Of a stretch of DNA of 53,861 bases, positions 35,347 through 42,846 are shown one piece after another (position 1 is the stretch's first letter; each line of letters begins with the position of its first letter). A program made the translations under genes and the position numbers. The stretch comes from Pseudonocardiales bacterium. GTDB taxonomy: Bacteria > Actinomycetota > Actinomycetes > Mycobacteriales > QHCD01. The stretch is taken from contig QHCD01000022.1 of the NCBI GenBank assembly GCA_003244255.1, forward strand, positions 1 to 53,861, written 5' to 3'. The notes under the pieces were generated by a model, which saw nothing but the letters and a program-made list of their open reading frames with translations, was not told where the DNA came from and made no database searches.

Positions 35347-35370
35347 GAAATCGTTTCGGATAACGATTTC
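35347..35370. promoter_or_regulatory. LacI-family operator (perfect 9-bp arms)
   Basis: GAAATCGTT (35347-35355) and AACGATTTC (35362-35370) are exact inverted repeats with a 6-bp spacer. The site is AT-rich against its surroundings. It lies 36 bp before the isomerase start, in the gap shared with the divergent LacI gene, so it is the obvious target of that regulator for the minus-strand operon. Confidence 0.75.
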
Positions 35371-35451
35371 TGATCGCTCAAGCTAGGAGCGGCCGCACGG
35401 CTTGTCAAGAGAACCGCCGCCCACCCGGTGCGCGGCTGGGCCGGTCGGGTG

Positions 35452-35476
35452 AATCGATTACCGCATCGCCTACACT
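35452..35476 (+). promoter_or_regulatory. lacI promoter region with an AATCGATT palindrome
   Basis: TACACT (35471-35476) fits a -10 box, 18 nt before the lacI ATG. AATCGATT (35452-35459), a self-complementary 8-mer sharing the ATCG core of the neighbouring operator, overlaps the expected -35 region. This suggests autoregulation; the -35 itself is not recognisable. Confidence 0.45.
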
Positions 35477-35493
35477 CTCGCGCGGGAGGCGCG

Positions 35494-36504
35494 ATGACGA
35501 CCACGATCCATGACGTCGCGCGGCACGCGAACGTGTCGGCGGCCACGGTCTCGCGTGTCCTCAACAGCCGCACCGACGTCGCGTCGCACCTGACCGAGCG
35601 GGTGCTCGCCTCCGTCGCGACGCTGCGATACCGGCCCAACGGCGCCGCCCGGAGCCTGCGGACCCGTGCCACCACGGTTCTTGGCGTCATCATCTCCGAC
35701 ATCACCAACCCGTTCTTCACGTCGATGGTCCGCGGTGTCGAGGACGCGGCGCAGACGGCCGGGTACTCGGTCGTGCTGGCGAACACCGACGAGGACCTCG
35801 ACAAGGAGCGCCGGTACCTCGAGGTCGCGGTGGCCGAGCAGCTGGCCGGCGTCGTGCTGTCGCCGGCGTCGAGTCACCACACCCGCCTCGACGTGCTCAC
35901 CGACCGGGGCATCCCCGTCGTGACGGTCGACCGGCGGTTGCGGGACAGGTCGATCGACAGCGTCACCGTCAACAACTACCGTGCCGCGTTCGACGCCACG
36001 GGACACCTTCTGGAGCAGGGCTGCCGCAGGGTCGGCGTCATCGCCGGGCCGGCCGCGACGACCACCGGATCCCGCCGGCTCGCCGGTTACCGCGCCGCGC
36101 TGCGCGCGTTCGATGTGGCCGACGATCCCGCACACGTCGTGCACGGCGACTTCCGCATCGACGGCGGCCGCTCTGCGACCTTGGAGCTGCTCGCTCGCGG
36201 AGAGGTCGACGGCCTGCTCGTCTCGAACAACCTGATGACGATCGGCGCGCTGGAGGCCCTTGCGCAGACCGGACATCAGATACCGGACGACCTCGCCGTC
36301 GTCGGCTTCGACGACATGGCCTGGGCTGGGGCCATGCGCCCGCCGCTGACCGTCGTCACCCAGCCGACCTACGAGATCGGCCGGCGTACCGCCGATCTGC
36401 TGCTACGGCGCATCCGCGGCGAGGAACTGCCGCCGCAGCGCATCGTGCTGCCCGCGACGCTCGCGGTGCGGCAGAGCTCGCTGCGCGCGGCCCCGATGCG
36501 CTGA
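35494..36504 (+). CDS. LacI-family transcriptional regulator
   Basis: 336 aa from the ATG at 35494, GGAGG 5 nt upstream. N-terminal LacI helix-turn-helix TIHDVARHANVSAATVSRVLN (4-24) with hinge helix to about 57, then a periplasmic-binding-like effector domain: VLGVIISDITNPFFTSMVRGVEDAAQ, GIPVVTVDRRL, VGVIAGP and LAVVGFDDMAWAGAMRPPLTVV. It sits between two sugar ABC operons and beside a perfect palindromic operator, so it probably represses both until the sugar or its phosphate binds. Confidence 0.95.
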   Translation: MTTTIHDVARHANVSAATVSRVLNSRTDVASHLTERVLASVATLRYRPNGAARSLRTRATTVLGVIISDITNPFFTSMVRGVEDAAQTAGYSVVLANTDEDLDKERRYLEVAVAEQLAGVVLSPASSHHTRLDVLTDRGIPVVTVDRRLRDRSIDSVTVNNYRAAFDATGHLLEQGCRRVGVIAGPAATTTGSRRLAGYRAALRAFDVADDPAHVVHGDFRIDGGRSATLELLARGEVDGLLVSNNLMTIGALEALAQTGHQIPDDLAVVGFDDMAWAGAMRPPLTVVTQPTYEIGRRTADLLLRRIRGEELPPQRIVLPATLAVRQSSLRAAPMR

Positions 36505-36508
36505 GAAC

Positions 36509-36529
36509 CGCCGGTGTGCCTCACCGGCG
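36509..36529 (+). terminator. Hairpin after lacI
   Basis: CGCCGGTG (36509-36516) pairs with CACCGGCG (36522-36529) over a 5-nt loop, starting 5 nt after the lacI stop. Only a weak T-rich tail (CGTATTAA) follows, so termination is plausible but not certain. Confidence 0.45.
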
Positions 36530-36645
36530 CCGTATTAACACCAGATGTACGTTGACGCGGAACCGGACAAGCACGCACGCTTGCTGGCGACGATGCATCG
36601 ACGGCGTCCGGCCCGCACCGGTCGGCGGAAGCGAGGTTCACGCTC

Positions 36646-37710
36646 ATGATCGACCGACCCGGCAACGAGCCAGCCCACATCGAGGCGTCGCGCCGCCAGC
36701 TGCTCAAGGGTGTCGGCATCGGGGGTGTTGCTGCCGCCGCGCTCGCGGCCTGCGGCGGGGCGAAGAAGGGCGGCAACGGCGGCCACGGCGATTTCGCCAC
36801 CACGCCGAAATTCAAGTTCGTGATCGTCAATCACGCCACCACGAATGCATTCTTCCAGCCCACGCAGTACGGCGCGGCGGATGCCTGCGCGCTGCTCGGC
36901 TGCAGCTACCAGTGGACCGGGTCGGAGACGCAGGACGTCAGTGAGATGGTCAACGCGATGAACTCCGCGATCAGCAGCAAGGCCGACGGTATCGCCATCG
37001 CGCTCACCGATGCGCACGGCTTCAACACCCCCACCCAGAAGGCACTGGCCGCCGGCATCCCGGTGGTGTCCTACAACGCCGACGTCGACAACGGACGGCT
37101 CGCCTACATCGGCCAGGACCTGTACTCGTCCGGGCAGCAGGTCGGCAAGAAGATCGCCGAGCTGGTTCCGTCGGGCGACGTCGCGATCTTCATCGGCACA
37201 CCGGGCGCGCTGAACCTGCAACCGCGCATCGAGGGCGCCATGCAGGCGATCAAGGCATCCGGCAAGCCGATCAACGCCAAGCAGGTGAAGAGCGACGTCG
37301 ACGCCACCAGGGCGCAGGCGGCCATCGACGCCTACTACCAGGGCAACAAGAGCATCAAGGGGCTGTTCGGCGTCGACGGCACCAGCACCCAGGGCATCGC
37401 TCAGGTGATGTCGAAGTACAGCCTCCACGACAAGGGCATCAAGGGCGGCGGGTACGACCTGCTCGAGGTCACGCTGAACAAGATCAAGAGCGGCGACCTG
37501 GACTTCACCCTCGACCAGGAGGCCTACTACCAGGGCTTCCTGCCGGTCATGTACCTGTTCATGTACAAGCTCTCGGGCGGCCTGCTCAACCCTCCGGAGA
37601 CCAACACCGGGCTGAAGTTCGTCACCAAGGCCAACGTCGACCCTTACCTCTCGGTGAAGACCCGCTTCGAGGGCAGCAGCGCCGACCAGAAGTACGTCAA
37701 GACGTCATGA
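36646..37710 (+). CDS. Sugar ABC transporter substrate-binding lipoprotein with Tat signal
   Basis: 354 aa. The N-terminus SRRQLLKGVGIGG has twin arginines R16-R17 and ends in LAAC with C36, so it looks like a Tat-exported lipoprotein. The body is a Peripla_BP_4 sugar-binding fold (FKFVIVNHATTNAFFQPTQYGAADACALLG, IPVVSYNADVDNGRLAYIGQDLYSSGQQVG). It differs clearly from the first binding protein at 26.8-27.8 kb. It is followed after 15 bp by its permease. No catabolic gene is attached to this second importer. Confidence 0.92.
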   Translation: MIDRPGNEPAHIEASRRQLLKGVGIGGVAAAALAACGGAKKGGNGGHGDFATTPKFKFVIVNHATTNAFFQPTQYGAADACALLGCSYQWTGSETQDVSEMVNAMNSAISSKADGIAIALTDAHGFNTPTQKALAAGIPVVSYNADVDNGRLAYIGQDLYSSGQQVGKKIAELVPSGDVAIFIGTPGALNLQPRIEGAMQAIKASGKPINAKQVKSDVDATRAQAAIDAYYQGNKSIKGLFGVDGTSTQGIAQVMSKYSLHDKGIKGGGYDLLEVTLNKIKSGDLDFTLDQEAYYQGFLPVMYLFMYKLSGGLLNPPETNTGLKFVTKANVDPYLSVKTRFEGSSADQKYVKTS

Positions 37711-37725
37711 TCCACGGGGCGGCCG

Positions 37726-38808
37726 GTGAGATCGGTTGCAGCGATGGCTGATCCGGTCACCAGCGACCCGTCCGCGGCCGATGCAGCCGACCTCGACGCG
37801 ACGGCGGCAGCGGCGCGGGTGCGATCGACCGGCCTGCGCGGTGTCGGCCAGAACCTGATGCGGCTGCGCGAGCTCTCGGTCGTGCTCGTCACCGCGGTCC
37901 TGTTCGCGTACTTCGCCATCGGCCAGGGCTCGGCCTTCACCGGCAAGGACAACCTCGGCAACATCGCGAACTACACCTCGGCCGCCGCGATCATCGCGGC
38001 CGGTGAGGTGATGCTGCTGGTCTGCGGCGAGATCGACCTCTCAGCCGGCATGACGTTCGCGATGACACCGATCCTGATGATGCTGCTGCACAACAATCAG
38101 GGCCTCCCGCTCGGTATCGCGCTCGTTGTCGCCCTGCTGGTGGCCGCGGCGTTCGGTCTGTTCAACGGTCTGGTCACGGTGCTGCTGCGGCTGCCCGCGT
38201 TCATCACCACGCTCGGCACGCTCTATCTGGTGCACGGTCTCACCCTGAAGGTCGCGGGCAGTCACCCCGAACCCGCGCCGACCGACGGCACGTTCGTCCA
38301 AGTCTTCGCGAGCCAGAGCCACTGGTGGTCGGAGATCGTGTGGGCGATCGCCATCGTCGTCGTGATGCAGATCGTGCTCACCAGCACGCGCTGGGGCGCG
38401 TACACGATCGCGACCGGGGGCAACTATCTCGGCGCCGCGGAGGCCGGCATCAAGGTGCGGGCGATGAAGATCCGGGCCTTCGTGATCACCGCCGTGTTCG
38501 CCGGCTTCGCCGGGGTCCTCGACGGAATCCACACCCCGCAGAGCTTCGACCCGAACGCCGGTGGCAACGACCTGATGTTCACCGCCGTCGCCGCATCGGT
38601 GATCGGCGGTACGGCGCTGCTCGGCGGATCGGGAACCGTGATCGGCGCACTGTTCGGCGCGCTGCTGCTCGGCATCCTGCAGGACGGTTTCAACATCAAG
38701 GGCCTGTCGGTGAACACATTCATCATGGTCGAGGGAATCGCGATCATCCTGGCCATGGTGCTCAACACTCAGCTGACCAGGTTCCGACGAGGGGCGCGAG
38801 CCGAATGA
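37726..38808 (+). CDS. Sugar ABC transporter permease (RbsC-like), second system
   Basis: 360 aa from a GTG at 37726 with GGGG 6 nt upstream; an ATG at 37744 (MADPVTSDPS) is the alternative. An Ala/Asp-rich tail of about 45 residues precedes the helices. BPD_transp_2 blocks: EVMLLVCGEIDLSAGMTFAMTPILMM, GLFNGLVTVLLRLPAFITTLGTLYLVHGL, GAYTIATGGNYLGAAEAGIKV, AASVIGGTALLGGSGTVIGALFGALLLG. It overlaps the ATPase gene by ATGA. Confidence 0.92.
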   Translation: MRSVAAMADPVTSDPSAADAADLDATAAAARVRSTGLRGVGQNLMRLRELSVVLVTAVLFAYFAIGQGSAFTGKDNLGNIANYTSAAAIIAAGEVMLLVCGEIDLSAGMTFAMTPILMMLLHNNQGLPLGIALVVALLVAAAFGLFNGLVTVLLRLPAFITTLGTLYLVHGLTLKVAGSHPEPAPTDGTFVQVFASQSHWWSEIVWAIAIVVVMQIVLTSTRWGAYTIATGGNYLGAAEAGIKVRAMKIRAFVITAVFAGFAGVLDGIHTPQSFDPNAGGNDLMFTAVAASVIGGTALLGGSGTVIGALFGALLLGILQDGFNIKGLSVNTFIMVEGIAIILAMVLNTQLTRFRRGARAE

Positions 38809-39653
38809 CCGCGCCGAGAGATCCGTCGCTCACCGACGAGGCGGCGCCAGCGGCCGTCCGTACCGAGGGCCTCGCGAAGCGCTTCGGCACGGTGACCGCA
38901 CTGCGCGACATCAACCTGCGGGTCGGTCACGGCGAGGTCCTCGGCCTGATCGGCGACAACGGCGCCGGCAAGTCGACCCTGGTCAAGATCCTCACCGGGT
39001 TCCACCAGCCCGACGAAGGACGGGTCCTCCTCAATGGCGAGCCGGTCGAGTTGAGGTCCGTTCAGCACGCACGATCGCTCGGCATCGAGACCGTGTTCCA
39101 GGATCTGGCGCTGGTCAACACGCTGCCGGTCTACATGAACCTGCACCTGAACAAGGAGCCGCGGATCGGGCCGTTCCTGGACAAGCGGCGGATGCGGGCG
39201 CAGGCGAGGCGCTACCTCGACGACATCGGGATCAGCATTCCGTCGGTCAACGCCGAGGTCGCGAACCTCTCCGGCGGCCAGCGCCAGGCCATCGCCGTAG
39301 CTCGGTCGGTCTACTCCGATGCCAAGATCCTGCTGCTCGACGAGCCGCTCGCGGCGATGGGCGCGAAGGAAGGGGGCATCATCCTCGACCTGGTGCGGAT
39401 GCTACGCGAACGCGGCGACGTCTCGATCATCATGATCGTGCACAACTACGCCCAGGTGTTCGACGTGTGTGACCGGGTGAACCTGTTGCAGCACGGCGAG
39501 ATCACGCTGGACAAACGCACCGAGGACACCTCCGTCGAGGAGCTGCTGGACCTGGTGGCCACCGAATACCGTACCGGCGGCAAGTTCGCCGCAGGGCGCG
39601 GACAGTACCTCTCCGAGGTGCGCGGCGACGGCACACCGGGCAGCGCTGCCTGA
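38805..39653 (+). CDS. Sugar ABC transporter ATP-binding protein, single domain, second system
   Basis: 282 aa from the ATG overlapping the permease stop; longer upstream frame is permease shadow. Walker A LIGDNGAGKSTLVK, signature LSGGQRQAIAVARSV, Walker B LLLDEPLAAMG, H-loop in IMIVHNY. It has only one nucleotide-binding domain, so it must dimerise, unlike the tandem ATPase of the first importer. Last gene of the plus-strand unit; a convergent MarR gene ends 10 bp beyond. Confidence 0.93.
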   Translation: MTAPRDPSLTDEAAPAAVRTEGLAKRFGTVTALRDINLRVGHGEVLGLIGDNGAGKSTLVKILTGFHQPDEGRVLLNGEPVELRSVQHARSLGIETVFQDLALVNTLPVYMNLHLNKEPRIGPFLDKRRMRAQARRYLDDIGISIPSVNAEVANLSGGQRQAIAVARSVYSDAKILLLDEPLAAMGAKEGGIILDLVRMLRERGDVSIIMIVHNYAQVFDVCDRVNLLQHGEITLDKRTEDTSVEELLDLVATEYRTGGKFAAGRGQYLSEVRGDGTPGSAA

Positions 39654-39663
39654 CGGGCTGCCG

Positions 39664-40122
39664 TCAGCCGGCGCGCACCCGCCGCACCCGCCCCAGCAGG
39701 CTCGCCAGCACCGCCTGGTCGTGCGGGCTCAGCTCGGCGAACATCTCCGCCCGCACCTCGGCGACCGCCCGCGGCACCACCCGATGCAGGGCCCGGCCCC
39801 GAGCCGTCAGCCAGACCCGCACCAGCCGGCGGTCCGTCGCATCCCCCCGGCGCTCGACCAGACCGCCGGTAGCCATCCGGGAGATCGCACGGGTGACGGT
39901 CGCCGTCTCCAGGCGCAGCCGCCGGGCCAGCTGGGTCGGCGTGATCCCGTCCTGGTCCCAGAGGCAGCCCAGGATCACGTGCTGGCCGGCGTAGACACCG
40001 TGCTCGGAGAGCCGCCGTTCGACCCCCGTCCGGACCGACCGCGCGACCGAGCCGACGAGGTAGAACGCATCGGTGTCGACGGCGGAGATGCCCGCGCGGG
40101 CCGGCGAACGGCGGGGAGGCAT
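39664..40122 (-). CDS. MarR-family transcriptional regulator
   Basis: 152 aa from the ATG at 40122 (MPPRRSPARAGISAVD); the frame is open further upstream through repeat sequence. Winged helix: ITPTQLARRLRLETATVTRAISRMATGGLVERRGDATDRRLVRVWLT, with the wing DATDRRLV diagnostic for MarR. No good SD is seen, so a leaderless or weak start is possible. It lies 65 bp downstream of the flavin oxidase gene on the same strand and might regulate it. Confidence 0.9.
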   Translation of the reverse strand: MPPRRSPARAGISAVDTDAFYLVGSVARSVRTGVERRLSEHGVYAGQHVILGCLWDQDGITPTQLARRLRLETATVTRAISRMATGGLVERRGDATDRRLVRVWLTARGRALHRVVPRAVAEVRAEMFAELSPHDQAVLASLLGRVRRVRAG

Positions 40123-40150
40123 TGCGCGAATGTACGCGGAACCGCCGGGC

Positions 40151-40208
40151 GGCGTCAGCCCGGCAGCACGCCCTGCCCCTGCCGGCGTCAGCCCGGCAGC
40201 ACGCCCTG
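40151..40208. repeat. 25-bp direct duplication with 33-bp period across a stop codon
   Basis: The 25-mer at 40151-40175 is repeated exactly at 40184-40208, separated by 8 bp. The right copy contains the last six codons and stop of the flavin oxidase (QGVLPG-stop, minus strand), so the left copy is a duplicated gene end lying in the 3' spacer. Confidence 0.8.
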
Positions 40209-41822
40209 ATAGTGCGCGAAGACGTTGTGCGGGTCGTACCGCGACTTGATCTTGGCCAGGCGGGCGTAGTTCGCACCGAAGTACGCCCGCTGCCAGTCGG
40301 TGATCTGCGGGTCGCAGTAGTTCTGGTACGCCTCGCCGCTGACGTATGGCTGCATGCTCGTCCGGACGGCGTGTGGCCACGCGGCGGCGGACTGCACGGC
40401 CGACGACGACGTCGAGTCATACCAGTTGGCGATGTACTGGATCGAGCAGATCGACTTCCGGTGCACGTAGGCCGTCGCCGTCGGGGCAACCCTGTTGACG
40501 GCGCCGCCCGCGGCGTCCAGCGCGATGCTGATGTCGGGAATCGGCGAGCTGTCGTGCACCTTCTGCACGGCCGAGACGAGCGCGCCGACGCCGTTGTTCG
40601 ACAGGGGCCTGTTGACGATGTCCGACGACGCCGCATATGCCTGCCGCGCAACGGTTCCCGCTGGCGTGAGATGGCACTGTTCGTAGGTCTTGTCGCCGCA
40701 TCCCGCCTCGAACAGCATTGCCTCGGCGTAGCTGTGATCTTCCGAGCTGTTGGAGATCGGGTCCCTGCCGATCGCCGCGATGAGTCCTGCGAAGATGCCG
40801 GGCAGGTCGCCGGTGTGGCCGACGTAGCTGCCCGCGATCGCGACCACCGGCAGCGAGTTCGACGACGCCGAGGACAGATGCACGGTGGACCAGATCTCGT
40901 CGGGTGACGACGGCGCCCATCGCTGCCACCCGGCGAGCACCGCTGCGGCCTGCGACCAGGACCACTGCAGGTACCACGTGGCGACGGGCGGCGCCGGCCG
41001 GGTCTTGAACCGCAACGACGTGACGGCGCCGAAGGTGCCACCGCCGCCGCCGCGGCAGGCCCAGAACAGGTCCGGGTCGTGCTTGGCGTCGACCGTGCGG
41101 ATCTCGCCGTCGGCGGTCACGATCTGCAGGCTGACGACGTTGTCGCAGGCCAGTCCCCAGGCGCGATCGAGCACGCCGAGCCCGCCCCCGAGGGTCAGGC
41201 CGGCGATGCCCACCGTCGGGCAGGAACCAGCCGGTATCCCGACCCCCTTGTCGGCCAGCGTCTGGTAGACGTCGACCAGGCGCGCGCCGGCGCCGACCGT
41301 CGCGGTGGCGCGGCCGACGCCGGTGATCGCCGCCAGCTTGCGCACGTCGATCACCAAACCGGGGCCGGCCGACCAGCCCGCATAGGAGTGGCCACCGGAG
41401 CGGGGGGCGAGCGGAATGCCGTAGCGGCCGGCGAACCGGACGCATTCGGCCACGTCGTCGGCGCTGGCGCACTGTGCGACCGCCTGCGGCTTCAGCCCGT
41501 CGAACCGTGGGTTGAACAGCTGATGGGCGGCGGCGTAGCCGGAGTCGTCGGGCAGCAGCAGCGGGCCGTCGAGACCCTTGCCGAGCGCCGTCCAGTCCGG
41601 TGGACCGGTCGGCGACGGCGGCGGGGTGGTCGTCGTCGTCGGAGCCGCACTCGAGCCGGCGGCCGACGTCGGGACCGCCGAGCTCGACGGCAGCGGCTTG
41701 CGTTGGGTGGCCGACTTCGAGCAGGCGCCGGCCAGGCCGACGACCGCCGTCGCGCCCGCGACGCGCAGGAACCCGCGCCGAGCGATCGGGGCGTCCCCAT
41801 GCGGGAGCGGATCGGTGCTCAC
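40188..41822 (-). CDS. Tat-exported FAD-linked oxidase, berberine-bridge-enzyme type
   Basis: 544 aa from the GTG at 41822. The Tat signal ARRGFLRVAGATAVVGLAGAC ends in a lipobox with C34; a Ser/Thr/Pro linker spans about 46-76. The FAD_binding_4 (PCMH) domain has H145 in PRSGGHSYAGW and C201 in GSCPTVGIAGLTLGGG, the two residues that hold FAD bicovalently in this family. The C-terminal BBE motif is NYCDPQITDWQRAYFGANYARL and ends KSRYDPHNVF. Such enzymes oxidise sugars, alcohols or alkaloids and release H2O2 outside the membrane. Substrate unknown. Confidence 0.9.
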   Translation of the reverse strand: MSTDPLPHGDAPIARRGFLRVAGATAVVGLAGACSKSATQRKPLPSSSAVPTSAAGSSAAPTTTTTPPPSPTGPPDWTALGKGLDGPLLLPDDSGYAAAHQLFNPRFDGLKPQAVAQCASADDVAECVRFAGRYGIPLAPRSGGHSYAGWSAGPGLVIDVRKLAAITGVGRATATVGAGARLVDVYQTLADKGVGIPAGSCPTVGIAGLTLGGGLGVLDRAWGLACDNVVSLQIVTADGEIRTVDAKHDPDLFWACRGGGGGTFGAVTSLRFKTRPAPPVATWYLQWSWSQAAAVLAGWQRWAPSSPDEIWSTVHLSSASSNSLPVVAIAGSYVGHTGDLPGIFAGLIAAIGRDPISNSSEDHSYAEAMLFEAGCGDKTYEQCHLTPAGTVARQAYAASSDIVNRPLSNNGVGALVSAVQKVHDSSPIPDISIALDAAGGAVNRVAPTATAYVHRKSICSIQYIANWYDSTSSSAVQSAAAWPHAVRTSMQPYVSGEAYQNYCDPQITDWQRAYFGANYARLAKIKSRYDPHNVFAHYQGVLPG

Positions 41823-41878
41823 CCGCGCGACGATAGTGCGGGGTCCCGAGATTCGGCCGGCCACCGCGCCTCCCGCAC

Positions 41879-41944
41879 ATGTTGATCATGCGGTTTCGGG
41901 ACGCGACACGCCGTTCTCGCGCCCCGAAACCGCATGATCAACAT
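41879..41944. repeat. 66-nt near-perfect palindrome (28-bp arms, 10-nt loop)
   Basis: Left arm 41879-41906 and right arm 41917-41944 are reverse complements with one mismatch (A at 41901 against C at 41922). It lies between the start of the minus-strand oxidase gene and the plus-strand tRNAs, that is upstream of both, and has no T-run, so it is not an ordinary terminator. A repetitive extragenic palindrome or a non-autonomous element is more likely. The stretch 41823-42118 holds nothing else but this and a tRNA promoter. Confidence 0.85.
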
Positions 41945-41998
41945 CGTGTGGTCGAGGTCGGTGCCTCGCTGGACGGGCGGCGGCAGACGGGTTCGAAT

Positions 41999-42028
41999 AT
42001 GACGATCCGCCACGGGGTCCCGTATGCT
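41999..42028 (+). promoter_or_regulatory. Probable promoter of the tRNA cluster
   Basis: ATGACG (41999-42004) and TATGCT (42023-42028), 18 bp apart, resemble -35 and -10 boxes and lie about 90 bp before tRNA-Glu. Read by eye only. Confidence 0.4.
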
Positions 42029-42118
42029 CAACCCGCTTCCGACGCGACCCGGCGTACGGGCGAGCACCGGATCAGCCAGCGTGCGAGCGGCGTGCGAGCA
42101 TGGTGATCCGGAGCTGCG

Positions 42119-42191
42119 GCCCCCATCGTCTAGAGGCCCAGGACGCCGCCCTTTCAAGGCGGTAGCACGGGTTCGAATCCCGTTGGGGGCA
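42119..42191 (+). tRNA. tRNA-Glu (UUC)
   Basis: Full cloverleaf of 73 nt: acceptor GCCCCCA pairs with TGGGGGC, discriminator A. Anticodon stem CCGCC/GGCGG encloses loop CTTTCAA with anticodon TTC. The T-arm GGGTTCGAATCCC is standard. The CCA end is not encoded. Confidence 0.95.
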
Positions 42192-42222
42192 CGTTCGGTA
42201 CGGTTGTTCGCGCAGCACGAAT

Positions 42223-42299
42223 GGCCCCGTAGCGCAGCTGGTTAGCGCGTCGCCCTGTCACGGCGAAGGTCGCGGGTTCGAGTCCCGTCGGGGTCGCCA
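42223..42299 (+). tRNA. tRNA-Asp (GUC)
   Basis: Acceptor GGCCCCG pairs with CGGGGTC (one G-T pair), discriminator G, and CCA is encoded (42297-42299). Anticodon stem TCGCC/GGCGA encloses CTGTCAC with anticodon GTC. D-arm GCGCAGCTGGTTAGCGC and T-arm GGGTTCGAGTCCC are regular. Confidence 0.95.
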
Positions 42300-42323
42300 G
42301 CTCCCACCGGTACCGGTGGGAGC
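42300..42323. repeat. Perfect 24-nt palindrome between two tRNAs
   Basis: GCTCCCACCGGT followed by its exact reverse complement ACCGGTGGGAGC. It begins one base after the encoded CCA of tRNA-Asp and ends two bases before tRNA-Phe. In the transcript it would be a tight hairpin, perhaps a processing or attenuation signal. Confidence 0.75.
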
Positions 42324-42325
42324 GG

Positions 42326-42402
42326 GGGCAGGTAGCTCAGTTGGTACGAGCGTCCGCCTGAAAAGCGGAAGGTCGGCGGTTCGACCCCGCCCCTGCCCAC
42401 CA
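42326..42402 (+). tRNA. tRNA-Phe (GAA)
   Basis: Acceptor GGGCAGG pairs with CCTGCCC, discriminator A, CCA encoded (42400-42402). Anticodon stem TCCGC/GCGGA encloses CTGAAAA with anticodon GAA. T-arm GGCGGTTCGACCCCGCC is regular. Confidence 0.95.
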
Positions 42403-42484
42403 TCCGCAAGGCCAGCGCTCCGGCGGGCTCAGCGGATAGCCGGATCGGTCGGTTGCCATCGCCCGTAGGGCAGACTGCGCTGAC

Positions 42485-42817
42485 ATGCAGAAGATTTCCC
42501 TCGAGGCGCTAGCTCGTCAGCAGCTCGAAAAGGCAGTCACCGCGGGCGGCGGCCACACCGCTGACACCGTCTACGGCGGCCACGAGAAGGTGCTGCGTCA
42601 GACCGTGATCGGCATGATCCAAGGCTCGCACCTCGCCGAACACGCGAACCCGGGCGAGGCCACCGTGCAGGTGTTGCGCGGCCGGGTCCGGCTCTTGGCC
42701 GGCGAGGTGGTCTGGGAAGGCCGCGCTGGCGACCTCATCATCGTCCCGAACTCCCGCCACAGTCTCGAGGCGTTGGAGGACTCCGCGCTCCTGCTGACCG
42801 TGGCGAAGCTGCCCTGA
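42485..42817 (+). CDS. Small cupin-domain protein
   Basis: 110 aa single cupin barrel. The two cupin motifs are visible but divergent: SHLAEHANPGEATVQVLRGRVRLLAG (H-x3-H) and the second block AGDLIIVPNSRHSLEALED with one His. Such proteins bind a metal and act as sensors, small oxygenases or isomerases; no role can be assigned. It stands alone after the tRNA cluster and is convergent with the diiron oxidase gene, 29 bp apart. Confidence 0.75.
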   Translation: MQKISLEALARQQLEKAVTAGGGHTADTVYGGHEKVLRQTVIGMIQGSHLAEHANPGEATVQVLRGRVRLLAGEVVWEGRAGDLIIVPNSRHSLEALEDSALLLTVAKLP

Positions 42818-42846
42818 CCGAGCCTGCTCTATCGGAGACCAGATGG

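Noticed and set aside
33287..35386. 699-codon open frame on the plus strand, and a similar 694-codon one at 6224-8308
   Set aside because: Both lie antisense to genes with clear motifs (GH172/isomerase and SBP56) and have the typical biased composition of high-GC shadow frames.
36565..36590. Short inverted repeat CAAGC/GCTTG before the second sugar-binding protein
   Set aside because: Only 5-bp arms and unlike the LacI operator at 35347; too weak to call.
40120..40135. ATTCGCGCAAT near-palindrome at the MarR start
   Set aside because: Imperfect and only 11 bp long; it overlaps the start codon region and could be chance.
41985..41998. GGGTTCGAAT resembling a tRNA T-arm upstream of tRNA-Glu
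   Set aside because: About 12 bases match the tRNA-Glu T-arm but no acceptor or anticodon stem accompanies it, and no integrase or second att copy is seen.
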